64,000 bases of DNA from Clostridiales bacterium (lineage in GTDB: Bacteria; Bacillota; Clostridia; Oscillospirales; Ruminococcaceae): the NCBI GenBank assembly GCA_003150405.1, contig QAMM01000003.1, positions 77,747 to 141,746 of the forward strand, written 5' to 3'. The notes below the pieces were generated by a model. The model saw only the letters and a list, made by a program, of their open reading frames with translations, did not search any database and was not told the DNA's origin. Shown in pieces: positions 44,997 to 53,853 of this stretch. How positions within the stretch are numbered: position 1 is the first letter of the stretch; each line of letters starts with the position of its first letter. Both the position numbers and the translations under genes were made by a program.

Positions 44997-45692
44997 ATGT
45001 ATCTCAAAGTCAATGGCACAAATTTGTATTACGAACAGACCGGGGAGGGAACACCGTTTTTACTGTTGCACGGCAATGGGGAAGATCATCGTATTTTTGA
45101 CGAACTTTCCCGCGTCCTTTCCCACCAGTATACCGTATTTGCGGTGGATAGCCGCAGTCATGGAAAGAGCAGCAGGTCGGGGGGGATTTCGTATGACCTT
45201 ATGGCGGAGGATATTGCAGCCTTTATCCACGCTTTGAAATTGGAACGCCCGCTCCTGTACGGTTTCAGTGACGGCGGTATTGTAGGGCTGTTGCTTGCCA
45301 GCCGGTATCCGGCTTTGCTTTCTAAGCTCATTGTAAGCGGTGCAAACTGCAATCCGCAGGGGCTTAAAGCGGGCTGGCGCGCTCTTTTTCGGTTGGAATG
45401 GTTTTTCGCCCGTTCGCCGCTTATTCGTATGATGCTGAACGAGCCGGACATTCGTCCGGAACAGCTTGCACGCATCCAAATTCCGGTGCTGGTTCTTGTA
45501 GGTAGCCGCGATATCATTAAAAAGCAGCATACCGGCATGCTTGCCGAACATATTTCACACAGTACCATAAAAGTCCTGCCGCATGAAACCCATAGTAGCT
45601 ACGTTGTCCATAAGGAAAGCCTTTACCGAGTAATAAAACCTTTTTTGGAAGAACAATTGGAAGCAGCGGACTTGGAAGAAGCGGCCGAATGA
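44997..45692 (+). CDS. Alpha/beta hydrolase
   Basis: ATG 44997 after TAGGGAG; 231 residues. Oxyanion HG at LLLHGNGEDHRIF, nucleophile elbow GFSDGG (Ser about 94), acid in VLVGSRD (about 170) and His in PHETHSSYVV (about 200) complete the triad. No signal peptide, so it acts in the cytoplasm. The substrate is not predictable; the family includes esterases and lipases. No operon partner. Confidence 0.85.
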   Translation: MYLKVNGTNLYYEQTGEGTPFLLLHGNGEDHRIFDELSRVLSHQYTVFAVDSRSHGKSSRSGGISYDLMAEDIAAFIHALKLERPLLYGFSDGGIVGLLLASRYPALLSKLIVSGANCNPQGLKAGWRALFRLEWFFARSPLIRMMLNEPDIRPEQLARIQIPVLVLVGSRDIIKKQHTGMLAEHISHSTIKVLPHETHSSYVVHKESLYRVIKPFLEEQLEAADLEEAAE

Positions 45693-46263
45693 GCAATACC
45701 AGCTTTCGGTTTCCGTAGACAATCAAGGTTTATATAAACGGATACTTTTGATGGATGAAGCGGCACAGGGTGCATCCGTTTGTCGGCCTCTATAATGTCG
45801 GAAAATAGCGCGCTAAAAAAGTTCCCTATTTCAAAAATAGGGAATGAAGGTCTCAAGATGGATAAATTCTCAAAACCGCCGAGTACTGGAAAAGAATCGA
45901 AGTGACAGCTTGAAGTAATCAGTATGGATATAGCGGGTCGGTTCTAGAAAGTCGGCACAAAGACGGTTGGCTGTGCATCAAAGTATTGGAATCGGCGGTA
46001 TATATGCTGCAACCCTCTGGTGCTGGAGTGCAATCAAAAGAGTCTGAAGGTCCTCTGCTTGAATATGGGATCGAATAGGGGAAGTGCTTTATCAAGCGCA
46101 CAATAGCTGCTGTGGTCTTGAACTGCGCCATCATGAGGATTATTTTCGTCGGAATGTCGAACCGCAGAAGCAAGGAGCCCCACCGTGTCGAAACTCGAAA
46201 GCCGCGGTTTGCTCTGGGAATGCTGTGAGTCTAGTAAAAAACCTTGTTTGAAACACGGGAAAA
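45693..46263. other. Gene-free stretch with hairpins
   Basis: About 570 nt without an intact gene on either strand. It contains AAACGGAT...ATCCGTTT (45736-45781), and TTCCCTATT-TCAAA-AATAGGGAA (45820-45843). A 15-codon ORF starts at 45858. The stretch ends in a plus-strand terminator that has no gene in front of it, so either an RNA gene or a decayed gene lies here. No known RNA family was recognised. Confidence 0.35.
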
Positions 46264-46293
46264 GGCTGGCAGAAATATTCCGCCAGCCTTTTT
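46264..46293 (+). terminator. Orphan plus-strand terminator
   Basis: GGCTGGC (46264-46270) / GCCAGCC (46282-46288) followed by TTTTT; nearest plus-strand gene ends 570 nt upstream. Confidence 0.8.
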
Positions 46294-46400
46294 AATTGTG
46301 TTTTGAAACAACATTTCCAGAAGCCCCACGGTGAGGAAGGTTCAAAGTCCAAAGGAAAATCAAGACCAATAAGCCGAAAACAATCGCTCTGCCAGAATGG

Positions 46401-47363
46401 CTACCACAGATAGTTTTTCAGTACTTCAAAACGCTTTTGGTTGTTGCCCGGCATGTGCTCATGACCAAAATAGCGGTACACGTAAATATCCTTTTTGCAG
46501 GTCATGTGATTGTAGGCCGCAAATACGGTAGAGGGCGGGGTGATTTGGTCAACCAGCCCGGTAAACACATAGGTGTCGCACTGGATGTTCGCTGCATGAT
46601 TCATCAAATCGAAGTATGACAGGGTTTTCATCGCCTGTTCTTCTACTTCTGGCTCTGGATTGCGGCGAAAGTATTCGTTGAGTTCCAGGTAGGGATCGAT
46701 CTGCGCCATGTCGATGGCCCGCCGAAAGTGACAGAGATACGGGTAATTTGCCACGGCGACGCAGGGAATGTCGGTCAAGGCCGCAGCGGCAAGAGTCAGG
46801 GCGCCGCCCTGGCTGCCGCCCATTACAGCGACTTTGTTTTTGTTGACACATTCCATCCCGGCGATGATTTCGGTCAACCGCACCGCGTCCATATAAACGG
46901 CACGGTAGTAATACGTCTCCGGCGACTGGATCCCTTTACTCATCCAGCCCACTGCATGGCCGCTGGTGGCAGGCAAGGTATCCTCACTGTTGCCCTGCTG
47001 TCCGCGGATCATCATGCAGGCAGCAGCATAGCCGTGCATAGCCTGGACAACAGTGTCTTCCAGCGAGTTTGGCCCCCAGTTGTAGCCGTGAAAGCCCACG
47101 ATTGCGGAAAATGGGCCGGTACCCACCGGCTTTGCGAAATAAGCGCTAATGTTTGCGTCGTGCATGCCCTTATAGCGAAGCTCGTAAAGTTCAATACTGC
47201 GGGCGGGGTAATCAATGGGGGTGAGAGTGTATTCCATTGGTACGCATGCGAGCTCACGCTTGGTGTTGTTCCAGAAGCAGTCAAAATCCGGCTGCCGTGT
47301 GAGCGGGGGAAGGTATGTCCGAAGTTCCTCCAAAGGCATGTCGTATGGCTGTGCTACTGCCAT
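46401..47363 (-). CDS. Acetylxylan esterase / cephalosporin-C deacetylase (CE7 family)
   Basis: 320 residues, typical CE7 length. Nucleophile GGSQGG (about Ser 184), acid in GLVDQITPPSTVFAAYNH (Asp about 271) and His in RYFGHEHMPG (about 303); RGQQGN and HGYNWGPNS fit the family. It removes acetyl groups from xylo-oligosaccharides or related small esters. No signal peptide, so it acts on imported sugars inside the cell. Divergent from a sugar isomerase gene at 47537. Confidence 0.92.
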   Translation of the reverse strand: MAVAQPYDMPLEELRTYLPPLTRQPDFDCFWNNTKRELACVPMEYTLTPIDYPARSIELYELRYKGMHDANISAYFAKPVGTGPFSAIVGFHGYNWGPNSLEDTVVQAMHGYAAACMMIRGQQGNSEDTLPATSGHAVGWMSKGIQSPETYYYRAVYMDAVRLTEIIAGMECVNKNKVAVMGGSQGGALTLAAAALTDIPCVAVANYPYLCHFRRAIDMAQIDPYLELNEYFRRNPEPEVEEQAMKTLSYFDLMNHAANIQCDTYVFTGLVDQITPPSTVFAAYNHMTCKKDIYVYRYFGHEHMPGNNQKRFEVLKNYLW

Positions 47364-47423
47364 GTGAAGTCATCCTTTCTTTTTATAAGGTTAGCTGCCG
47401 AACTCAGCAGCCTATTGTGTATT

Positions 47424-47452
47424 ATTATAGCATTCTAGTGGGATCAGATCAA
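47424..47452 (-). promoter_or_regulatory. Promoter of acetylxylan esterase gene
   Basis: Minus strand TTGATC (47447-47452), 17-nt spacer, TATAAT (47424-47429). The leader contains a GCTGC...GCAGC hairpin. Confidence 0.65.
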
Positions 47453-47469
47453 TTCTGCATCGAAAACAG

Positions 47470-47498
47470 TTGAAAAAAATTTCCGGACGCGCTATGAT
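47470..47498 (+). promoter_or_regulatory. Promoter of sugar isomerase gene
   Basis: TTGAAA (47470-47475), 17-nt spacer, TATGAT (47493-47498). Confidence 0.7.
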
Positions 47499-47536
47499 AA
47501 ACAGGAAATCAATCGAATATACGGAGGAATCCATTC

Positions 47537-48274
47537 ATGAATCACGACTATGCATTGCAGCTTTATACGGTTCACGAAGAATGCGAGCGGGATTTCCGCG
47601 GTATGCTCAAAAAAGCGTCCGAACTGGGATACAGTGCGGTCGAGTTTACCGGCTTTTACGGCCTGTCAGCCAAGGAGCTGCTTGAGGAACTGAAAAACAA
47701 CCATTTGAAGCCGGCATCATCCCAAATGATGATACCGAACATTGCCGAAAAGATAGACAAGGTTATTGCCTATGCCAAGATGATTGGCCTTGAGAACATT
47801 GCTTGCTGCGTTGGTGACGTTTCCGGTCCCGAAGCAATGAACGACACCATTACGCAGTTAAAGCCCATTGTAAAACGCCTGACCGAAGCAGGGCTCAACT
47901 TTCTTTACCACAACCATGCACCGGAATTTGTTCCAGTAAACGGCGAATGGCCCATAGAAACCCTGTTAAAGACCTTTGAAGGGCAGAACTTTTACTTGGA
48001 GCTGGATACCTATTGGGCGCAGGGCGCGGGGGTGGACATCATTCGGTTCATGGAGGAAAACGCCGCTAAAATTAAGGATATCCACATCAAGGACGGGGAC
48101 GGCAAGGGGAAATCTTGTCCGTTCGGGCAAGGTGTCATCGACATTAAAGGGATTGTAGAATGCGCGCGGCGCATTGGCGTACCATATATCCTTGTTGAGG
48201 ATGATACCCCGGATCCAGACGGCCTGACAGTCGCTGCTCTGAACATTCAAAAACTCCAGGAATGGGATGTTTAA
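47537..48274 (+). CDS. Sugar phosphate isomerase/epimerase (xylose-isomerase-like TIM barrel)
   Basis: 245 residues, AP endonuclease family 2 fold. Metal-site pieces: ALQLYTVHEE at strand 1, VEFTGFYG, YHNHAPEF, ELDTYWAQGAG and HIKDGDGKG. Such enzymes epimerise or isomerise keto-sugars and inositols; the exact substrate is not given by sequence. RBS ACGGAGGA. Divergent from the CE7 esterase with a shared 173-nt promoter region, suggesting a joint role in plant-glycan sugar use. Confidence 0.85.
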   Translation: MNHDYALQLYTVHEECERDFRGMLKKASELGYSAVEFTGFYGLSAKELLEELKNNHLKPASSQMMIPNIAEKIDKVIAYAKMIGLENIACCVGDVSGPEAMNDTITQLKPIVKRLTEAGLNFLYHNHAPEFVPVNGEWPIETLLKTFEGQNFYLELDTYWAQGAGVDIIRFMEENAAKIKDIHIKDGDGKGKSCPFGQGVIDIKGIVECARRIGVPYILVEDDTPDPDGLTVAALNIQKLQEWDV

Positions 48275-48395
48275 AGCGAATAGGGATAACTATGCTGCGC
48301 CGGTGTCGCGCCTGAAATTGATAGATATGGTGTAAAAAGCCCGCCTGTTGGCAACTCGGTGGGCCGGAGAGCAGTACGACAAAATGCAGCTTGTA

Positions 48396-48429
48396 AAAAA
48401 GGACGCTTCTTTTAAAAGCGTCCTTTTTG
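48396..48429. terminator. Terminator between sugar isomerase and argF
   Basis: AAAAAGGACGCTT / AAGCGTCCTTTTT, symmetric; can end the arg operon on the minus strand. Confidence 0.85.
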
Positions 48430-48434
48430 CATTT

Positions 48435-49352
48435 TTATTTTTTGCTGGTATCCTTCATTAAGGTCACCATAACCGCCTTCTGTGCGTGCAGACGGTTTTC
48501 TGCTTCCTCAAAGATTTCATCCGCGTGTTTCTCGAACACCTCTGCGGTAATTTCTTCTCCGCGGTGTGCCGGCAGGCAGTGCTGAACCATTGCATCTGGT
48601 TTTGCCACAGCCATGACCTTGTCGTTGATCTGGTATCCGGCAAAGACCTTTTGCCGCTCTTTGGCCTCTTCCTCCTGTCCCATTGACGCCCAGACGTCGG
48701 TAAAGATAACGTCGGCGCCCTCTGCGGCACTCAGGAGATCAGTGGTCATGGAAAACTTGCCATTTTCGTAGGCGTATTCCAGCACCTCTTTGGCCGGACG
48801 GTACTCACTCGGGCAGGCAATGCTCACCTGCATCCCGGTCTTGATGCCGCCGACGATCAGCGAGTTCGCCATATTGTTGCCATCGCCAATGTAGCACATC
48901 TTGAGCCCTTCCAACGTCCCCTTATACTCGCGGATGGTCATTAAATCCGCCAGCACCTGGCAGGGATGACAGAAGTCGGTCAGCCCATTGATGATGGGGA
49001 TACTGCCATAGTGGGCGAGATCCTCGACTTCCTGCTGGGCAAAGGTGCGGATCATAATGCCGTCCAAGTAACGGGAGAGCACCCGGGCGGTATCCTCAAT
49101 CGGTTCACCGCGGCCAATCTGCATATCGTTGCCGCTCAAAAACAGCGCCGTACCGCCGAGCTGGTACATACCAACCTCAAAGGAAACCCTGGTGCGGGTA
49201 GACGCTTTCTGAAAAATCATTCCCAGCGTTTTCCCCTCAAGATGTTTGTGCGGAATGCCATATTTTTTCTCGTATTTCAGTTGATCCGCAAGATTCAACA
49301 GGTTGATGATTTCCTCTTTGGATAAATCCAGCAGTTTTAAAAGATGCTTCAT
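48435..49352 (-). CDS. argF: Ornithine carbamoyltransferase
   Basis: 305 residues. Carbamoyl-phosphate loop STRTRVSFEVG, HPCQVLADL and ornithine-site HCLPAHRGEEIT are complete. Makes citrulline. Last gene of argGHCJBDF, 18 nt after argD, followed by a symmetric terminator. The biosynthetic role is clear from the operon; no arcA or arcC for catabolism is nearby. Confidence 0.97.
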   Translation of the reverse strand: MKHLLKLLDLSKEEIINLLNLADQLKYEKKYGIPHKHLEGKTLGMIFQKASTRTRVSFEVGMYQLGGTALFLSGNDMQIGRGEPIEDTARVLSRYLDGIMIRTFAQQEVEDLAHYGSIPIINGLTDFCHPCQVLADLMTIREYKGTLEGLKMCYIGDGNNMANSLIVGGIKTGMQVSIACPSEYRPAKEVLEYAYENGKFSMTTDLLSAAEGADVIFTDVWASMGQEEEAKERQKVFAGYQINDKVMAVAKPDAMVQHCLPAHRGEEITAEVFEKHADEIFEEAENRLHAQKAVMVTLMKDTSKK

Positions 49353-49370
49353 CGTGTCCCTCCTGATTAG

Positions 49371-50543
49371 TTAACCCAGTACCGAAGCAAGGATATCAAG
49401 CCCCTTGTTCAGTTCTTCATCGGTGATGACAAGCGGCGGCAGCAGCCGCACCTTGTCTTTGGCGGTTAGTACAAGCAACCCTTTTTCCAGGCAGGCCTTG
49501 GCAACCTCGCCCGCTTTTTTTGTTTTCAGTGCAATGCCAACCATCATGCCTTTTCCGGTCAGACCAGCAACCTCGCTGCAATTCGCGAGCTTCTGCTCAA
49601 TCTGTTCAAAGCGCGCTGCGACCTTTGCAAGGAAATCCGGCGCTGCAACGGTATCCATAACGACATTTGCACCCGCACAGCTGATGGGATTTGCCCCAAA
49701 GGTGGAGCCGTGGTCGCCAAATCCGAGTACTTGTTCGGTCTTTTCATCCAGCAGAACCGCCCCAATGGGGAGTCCGCCGCCCAGCCCTTTTGCCAGGGTG
49801 GTGATGTTGGGCTTTACGCCGTACCATTCTGAGGCAAGAAATTTACCGGTGCGCCCAACGCCGGTCTGTACTTCATCTGCGACCAGCAGAACGTCCTTTT
49901 CTGCACAAAGGGCGGCAAGCTCTTTGACAAATCCCTCATCAAGCGGAACAACGCCGCCTTCCCCTTGAATAAACTCCACCATCACTGCACAGACTGTCCC
50001 GTCCAGCTTGGATTTGACGTCCGCAATGTCGTTGGCGAGACCGTAGACAAAATCCCCGGTAAACGGGAAGAAGTACTGGTGGTAATGCTCCTGCCCGGTG
50101 GCGGAAAGGGTGGTGACCGTCCGTCCATGGAAGGAGTTATCAAGGGTCATAATGGTAGAACGCCCGGCGCCGTATTTGTCGAAGCTGTATTTGCGCGCCG
50201 CCTTAATGGCACCTTCGTTTGCTTCTGCGCCGGAATTGCCGAAAAACACCTTTTTATAACCGGTGGTTTCACACAGCGCTTTGGCGAGCACAGCGCCCGG
50301 AGCGGTATAATACAGGTTGGAAACATGGTTCAAAGTGCCTACCTGTTTGGCGACTGCCGCCGACCATGCGTCGTTGCAAAAGCCGAGGGAGTTAACGCCA
50401 ATACCACTCGTGAAATCAATGTAGGCATTCCTTTCAAAGTCATAACAGGTTGCGCCCTTGCCCTGTGCCAATGCAACGTCAAACCGCGCATAGGTGGGGG
50501 CGATATATTGTTTGTCGGTGCTTTTTACTTCGGTTGAATTCAT
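49371..50543 (-). CDS. argD: Acetylornithine aminotransferase
   Basis: ATG 50543 (MNSTEVKS) with GAGG upstream; another ATG six codons earlier lacks an RBS. 390 residues. PLP lysine in TTLAKGLGGGLPIGA (about 246), FGNSGAEANEGAIK, and VADEVQTGVGRTG. Converts N-acetylglutamate semialdehyde to N-acetylornithine. 17 nt after argB. Confidence 0.96.
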   Translation of the reverse strand: MNSTEVKSTDKQYIAPTYARFDVALAQGKGATCYDFERNAYIDFTSGIGVNSLGFCNDAWSAAVAKQVGTLNHVSNLYYTAPGAVLAKALCETTGYKKVFFGNSGAEANEGAIKAARKYSFDKYGAGRSTIMTLDNSFHGRTVTTLSATGQEHYHQYFFPFTGDFVYGLANDIADVKSKLDGTVCAVMVEFIQGEGGVVPLDEGFVKELAALCAEKDVLLVADEVQTGVGRTGKFLASEWYGVKPNITTLAKGLGGGLPIGAVLLDEKTEQVLGFGDHGSTFGANPISCAGANVVMDTVAAPDFLAKVAARFEQIEQKLANCSEVAGLTGKGMMVGIALKTKKAGEVAKACLEKGLLVLTAKDKVRLLPPLVITDEELNKGLDILASVLG

Positions 50544-50560
50544 GTCATACGCCTCTTTCA

Positions 50561-51418
50561 TTACAGGAACATGGTTCCAATGCCTTCGTTGGAGAGCATT
50601 TCAATCAGGATGGAATGGGGAATGCGCCCGTCAATGATGAACGCACGGTTGACCCCGCGGCGGACCGCTTCCACACAGCACTGAATCTTCGGGATCATAC
50701 CGCCGGAAATAATACCCTGATTGATGAGATAGGGAACCTCACTGACCTGTACCACCGGGATGAGAGTTTCTTCGTCATTTTTATCGCGGAGCAGGCCGCG
50801 AATATCGGTCATGAGGATGACGTTTTCCGCCCCGAGTGCCGAGGCAATCCGCGCCGCCGCCGTATCAGCATTGATGTTGTAAATCTGGCCGTTTTCGTCG
50901 GTCGCTACTGTGGCGATGACCGGGATGTACCCGCTGTCCAGCGCGTTCATAATTGGCTCCACGTTGATGCCGGTAATGTCACCAACAAAGCCGAGATCAT
51001 CCTTTCCTTCGAGTTTCTGGGTGGAGATCATGCCGCCGTCAGTCCCGCAGAGGCCGAGCGCCTTGCCGCCGTGCTTCTGGAGCAGGGAAACAAGGCTTTT
51101 GTTGACCTTTCCCGCCAGCACCATCTGGACGATTTCAGCAGTGTCTCCGTCAGTATAGCGCAGGCCGTTTACAAACTTGCTTTCCAGCCCCACACGGTCG
51201 AGCATGGTGTTGATCTCAGGTCCGCCGCCGTGGATGAGCACCACCTTGATGCCAATGAGCGAGAGCAGCACCACGTCGGACATGACCGCCTGCTTCAAAT
51301 CCTCGTCCAGCATGGCGTTGCCGCCGTATTTCACAACGACGACCTTGTTGTAATACTTCTGGATGTAGGGAAGTGCGTCAACCAGTACATTTGCTTTTTC
51401 TTCATTTGTAATGTGCAT
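50561..51418 (-). CDS. argB: Acetylglutamate kinase
   Basis: ATG 51418 (MHITNEEKANVL) after AAGGCGGTGG; the open frame continues upstream into the argJ end. 285 residues. VVVVKYGGNAM, IHGGGPEI, and the C-terminal GGMIPKIQCCVEAV. Phosphorylates N-acetylglutamate. The N-terminal helix (about 1-20) is the type found in arginine-inhibited hexameric kinases, so feedback inhibition is likely. Confidence 0.96.
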   Translation of the reverse strand: MHITNEEKANVLVDALPYIQKYYNKVVVVKYGGNAMLDEDLKQAVMSDVVLLSLIGIKVVLIHGGGPEINTMLDRVGLESKFVNGLRYTDGDTAEIVQMVLAGKVNKSLVSLLQKHGGKALGLCGTDGGMISTQKLEGKDDLGFVGDITGINVEPIMNALDSGYIPVIATVATDENGQIYNINADTAAARIASALGAENVILMTDIRGLLRDKNDEETLIPVVQVSEVPYLINQGIISGGMIPKIQCCVEAVRRGVNRAFIIDGRIPHSILIEMLSNEGIGTMFL

Positions 51419-51468
51419 GAAATCCACCGCCTTTTTGTTATGGAAGTTTTGGGAAAGTATACGGGACG

Positions 51469-52704
51469 TTAAGTTCGGTAATCGCCGTTGATTTTGACAT
51501 AATCGTAGGTAAGGTCGCAGCCCCACGCCATCGCGGAGCCTTCGCCGTAACCCAGATCGACGATGATTTTCACTTCGTCCTCCAGCAGGATCTGTTTGGC
51601 GGCATCCTCGTCAAAATCCACGCTTGCCGCTTTTTCGCAGACCAGGATGCTCCCTTTGGCTGAGGAGAGCGCCACCGAAATGTTATCAATTTCAAAATCC
51701 GCATCGGTATAGCCAATCGCACAGAGGATCCGCCCCCAGTTTGCATCAGCGCCGAACATGGCGGATTTGAAAAGCGAGGAGGTAATAATGGATTTGGCGA
51801 TCTTCCGCGCGGTTAAATCGTCCGGTGCACCGTTCACCGCACATTCCAACAGCTTGGTTGCACCTTCGCCGTCCCGTGCAAGCTCACGGGAAAGGTTCAT
51901 CATGACTGCATACAGCGCATTGACAAAGGTCTCGTAATCATCGCCGCTGTTGTTGATTTCCTTGTTGCCCGCAAGGCCGGAGGCGAGCAGGGTGACCATG
52001 TCGTTGGTCGAGGTGTCGCCGTCAATGCTGATCATGTTAAAGGTGATATCCGCCACCTGCTTGACAGCTTTGCGCAGCCACTCCGGATCGATGGCTACGT
52101 CGGTGGTGATAAAGCAGAGCATGGTCGCCATGTTGGGATGGATCATGCCGCTTCCCTTTGCAATGCCGCCAATGCGGCAGACTTTACCGTCCAGAATAAA
52201 GGATACCGCCACTTCTTTGGGAAAGGTATCGGTGGTCATGATAGCTTTAGCAGCCCGGATGCTCCCATCTGCCGAGAGCGACTCTTTGAGCGGTCCAATG
52301 CCTTTTTGAATCGGCTCAAGCGGAACCGAAGGCCCGATAACACCGGTGGAGCCAACCAGAACATCCTCCACCGGAATGCCGAGCGCCTCTCCGGCGATGG
52401 CGCACATTTTGTTGGCGACTTCCATACCGTCCGGCGCGCAGGTGTTTGCAATGCCGCTGTTGCAAAGAACCGCCTGCGCCCTACCATTTGCAAGATGTTC
52501 TTTGTTGACCAGAAGCGGCGCGCCTTTGACCTTATTCTGGGTGTAAATGGCTGCCGCGCTGCATGGGACCTCGCAGGCGATGAGCGCCAGATCGTCCTTT
52601 TCTTTGTTTTTGCGAATGCCGCAGTGAATGCCGGAGGCGGTAAAGCCTTTGGGAGCGCAGACGCCGCCCTCTGTAAAATCAATGCCGTTAAATTTAATAA
52701 ACAC
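51469..52704 (-). CDS. argJ: Bifunctional ornithine acetyltransferase / N-acetylglutamate synthase
   Basis: 411 residues. The self-cleavage site IHPNMATMLCF (Thr about 197) splits the chain into two subunits and leaves Thr as the nucleophile; GKGSGMIHP and TSTNDMV (about 290) are in place. It recycles the acetyl group and removes the need for argE. Whether it also uses acetyl-CoA cannot be read, but no argA is present in the operon, favouring the bifunctional form. Confidence 0.95.
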   Translation of the reverse strand: MFIKFNGIDFTEGGVCAPKGFTASGIHCGIRKNKEKDDLALIACEVPCSAAAIYTQNKVKGAPLLVNKEHLANGRAQAVLCNSGIANTCAPDGMEVANKMCAIAGEALGIPVEDVLVGSTGVIGPSVPLEPIQKGIGPLKESLSADGSIRAAKAIMTTDTFPKEVAVSFILDGKVCRIGGIAKGSGMIHPNMATMLCFITTDVAIDPEWLRKAVKQVADITFNMISIDGDTSTNDMVTLLASGLAGNKEINNSGDDYETFVNALYAVMMNLSRELARDGEGATKLLECAVNGAPDDLTARKIAKSIITSSLFKSAMFGADANWGRILCAIGYTDADFEIDNISVALSSAKGSILVCEKAASVDFDEDAAKQILLEDEVKIIVDLGYGEGSAMAWGCDLTYDYVKINGDYRT

Positions 52705-52749
52705 GGTTATTTCCTCTCTTACCTTTGTTGAATTGTTTGGAGCAGCCGG

Positions 52750-53784
52750 TTAAAAAGCCGGCGGAATCAGGTCAAGGCCTGCGGTTTCGTCAAGCCCGCA
52801 TGCAATGTTCATGTTCTGAATTGCTTGGCCGGCCGCACCTTTAACCATGTTGTCAATGGCCGAGACAACAATGAGTCGGTTGGTTCGTGTATCAAGGTGC
52901 AGAGAGATGTCGCAGTAATTTGACATCCGCACGTTTTTTAGGTTGACAATCGCTCCTTTGTCCAATACACGGATGAAGGGTTCATCTTGATAAAACGCCT
53001 TGTATGCCGCAAGAATGCTGTCAAAATCCGACGGCTGACGGAGCTTGGTGTAAATGGTGGAGACAATTCCCCGGTTGAGCGGGAGCAGGTGCGGTACAAA
53101 GGTCACATGGAGCTTTTGTTCCGCAAGTCTGGAAAGGGTCTGTTCAATCTCGGGGGTGTGGCGATGTACTGCTACTTTGTAGGGTGAAAATGCCTCATTG
53201 CAGTCCGGATAATGGGTGGTCTGGGAAAGCCCGCGTCCTGCTCCGGTGACGCCGGATTTGCTGTCGATGATGATGCTGTCCGGCTCAATCAGGCCGTTTT
53301 TGAGCGCAGGAGCCAGCGCCAAGCCAATACTCGTCGGATAACAGCCGGGATTTCCAATGATTTTAACCCCTTTCAGCGTATCCCGGTGCAGTTCCGGAAT
53401 GCAGTAGGCCGCCATGCTGTGCAGCTCCGGATCGTTGTAATCCAAACCATACCATTCGTTGTAGTCCGCTTCATCGGTCAGCCGGAAATCAGCGCCAAGG
53501 TCAATGAACAACGCGCCCTTTTCCACGCATTTGCGGGCGAGCGGCTCGCACAGGCCGTGGGGGAGGGAGGCAAACACCACGTCGCTTTTCTGGATGACTG
53601 TGTCCTCATCCACCAGAACGTCGTCGCAGATGTCCTTAAGGTTGGGGTACACTTCGCTGATGGCTTTGCCCTCAAAGCTGACGGAGGACAACGCCGCAAT
53701 TCGCACATCCGGGTGTCTGAGGGCAATTCGCAGAAGCTCCACGCCCGCATAGCCGGTTGCGCCAATGATTCCGATATTTAACAT
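52750..53784 (-). CDS. argC: N-acetyl-gamma-glutamyl-phosphate reductase
   Basis: 344 residues. NADP loop GIIGATGYAGVELLRI at the N-terminus, catalytic Cys in GNPGCYPTSIGLALAPAL (about 148), and the His in PHLLPLNRGI. Between argH and argJ, with 69- and 45-nt gaps. Reduces acetylglutamyl phosphate to the semialdehyde. Confidence 0.96.
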   Translation of the reverse strand: MLNIGIIGATGYAGVELLRIALRHPDVRIAALSSVSFEGKAISEVYPNLKDICDDVLVDEDTVIQKSDVVFASLPHGLCEPLARKCVEKGALFIDLGADFRLTDEADYNEWYGLDYNDPELHSMAAYCIPELHRDTLKGVKIIGNPGCYPTSIGLALAPALKNGLIEPDSIIIDSKSGVTGAGRGLSQTTHYPDCNEAFSPYKVAVHRHTPEIEQTLSRLAEQKLHVTFVPHLLPLNRGIVSTIYTKLRQPSDFDSILAAYKAFYQDEPFIRVLDKGAIVNLKNVRMSNYCDISLHLDTRTNRLIVVSAIDNMVKGAAGQAIQNMNIACGLDETAGLDLIPPAF

Positions 53785-53853
53785 AATTGTTCTCCGCCTT
53801 TCGTTTGTTAAAACTTTAATGGATTTCCTGCTGTTCCGTGGGAAAAACCTATT

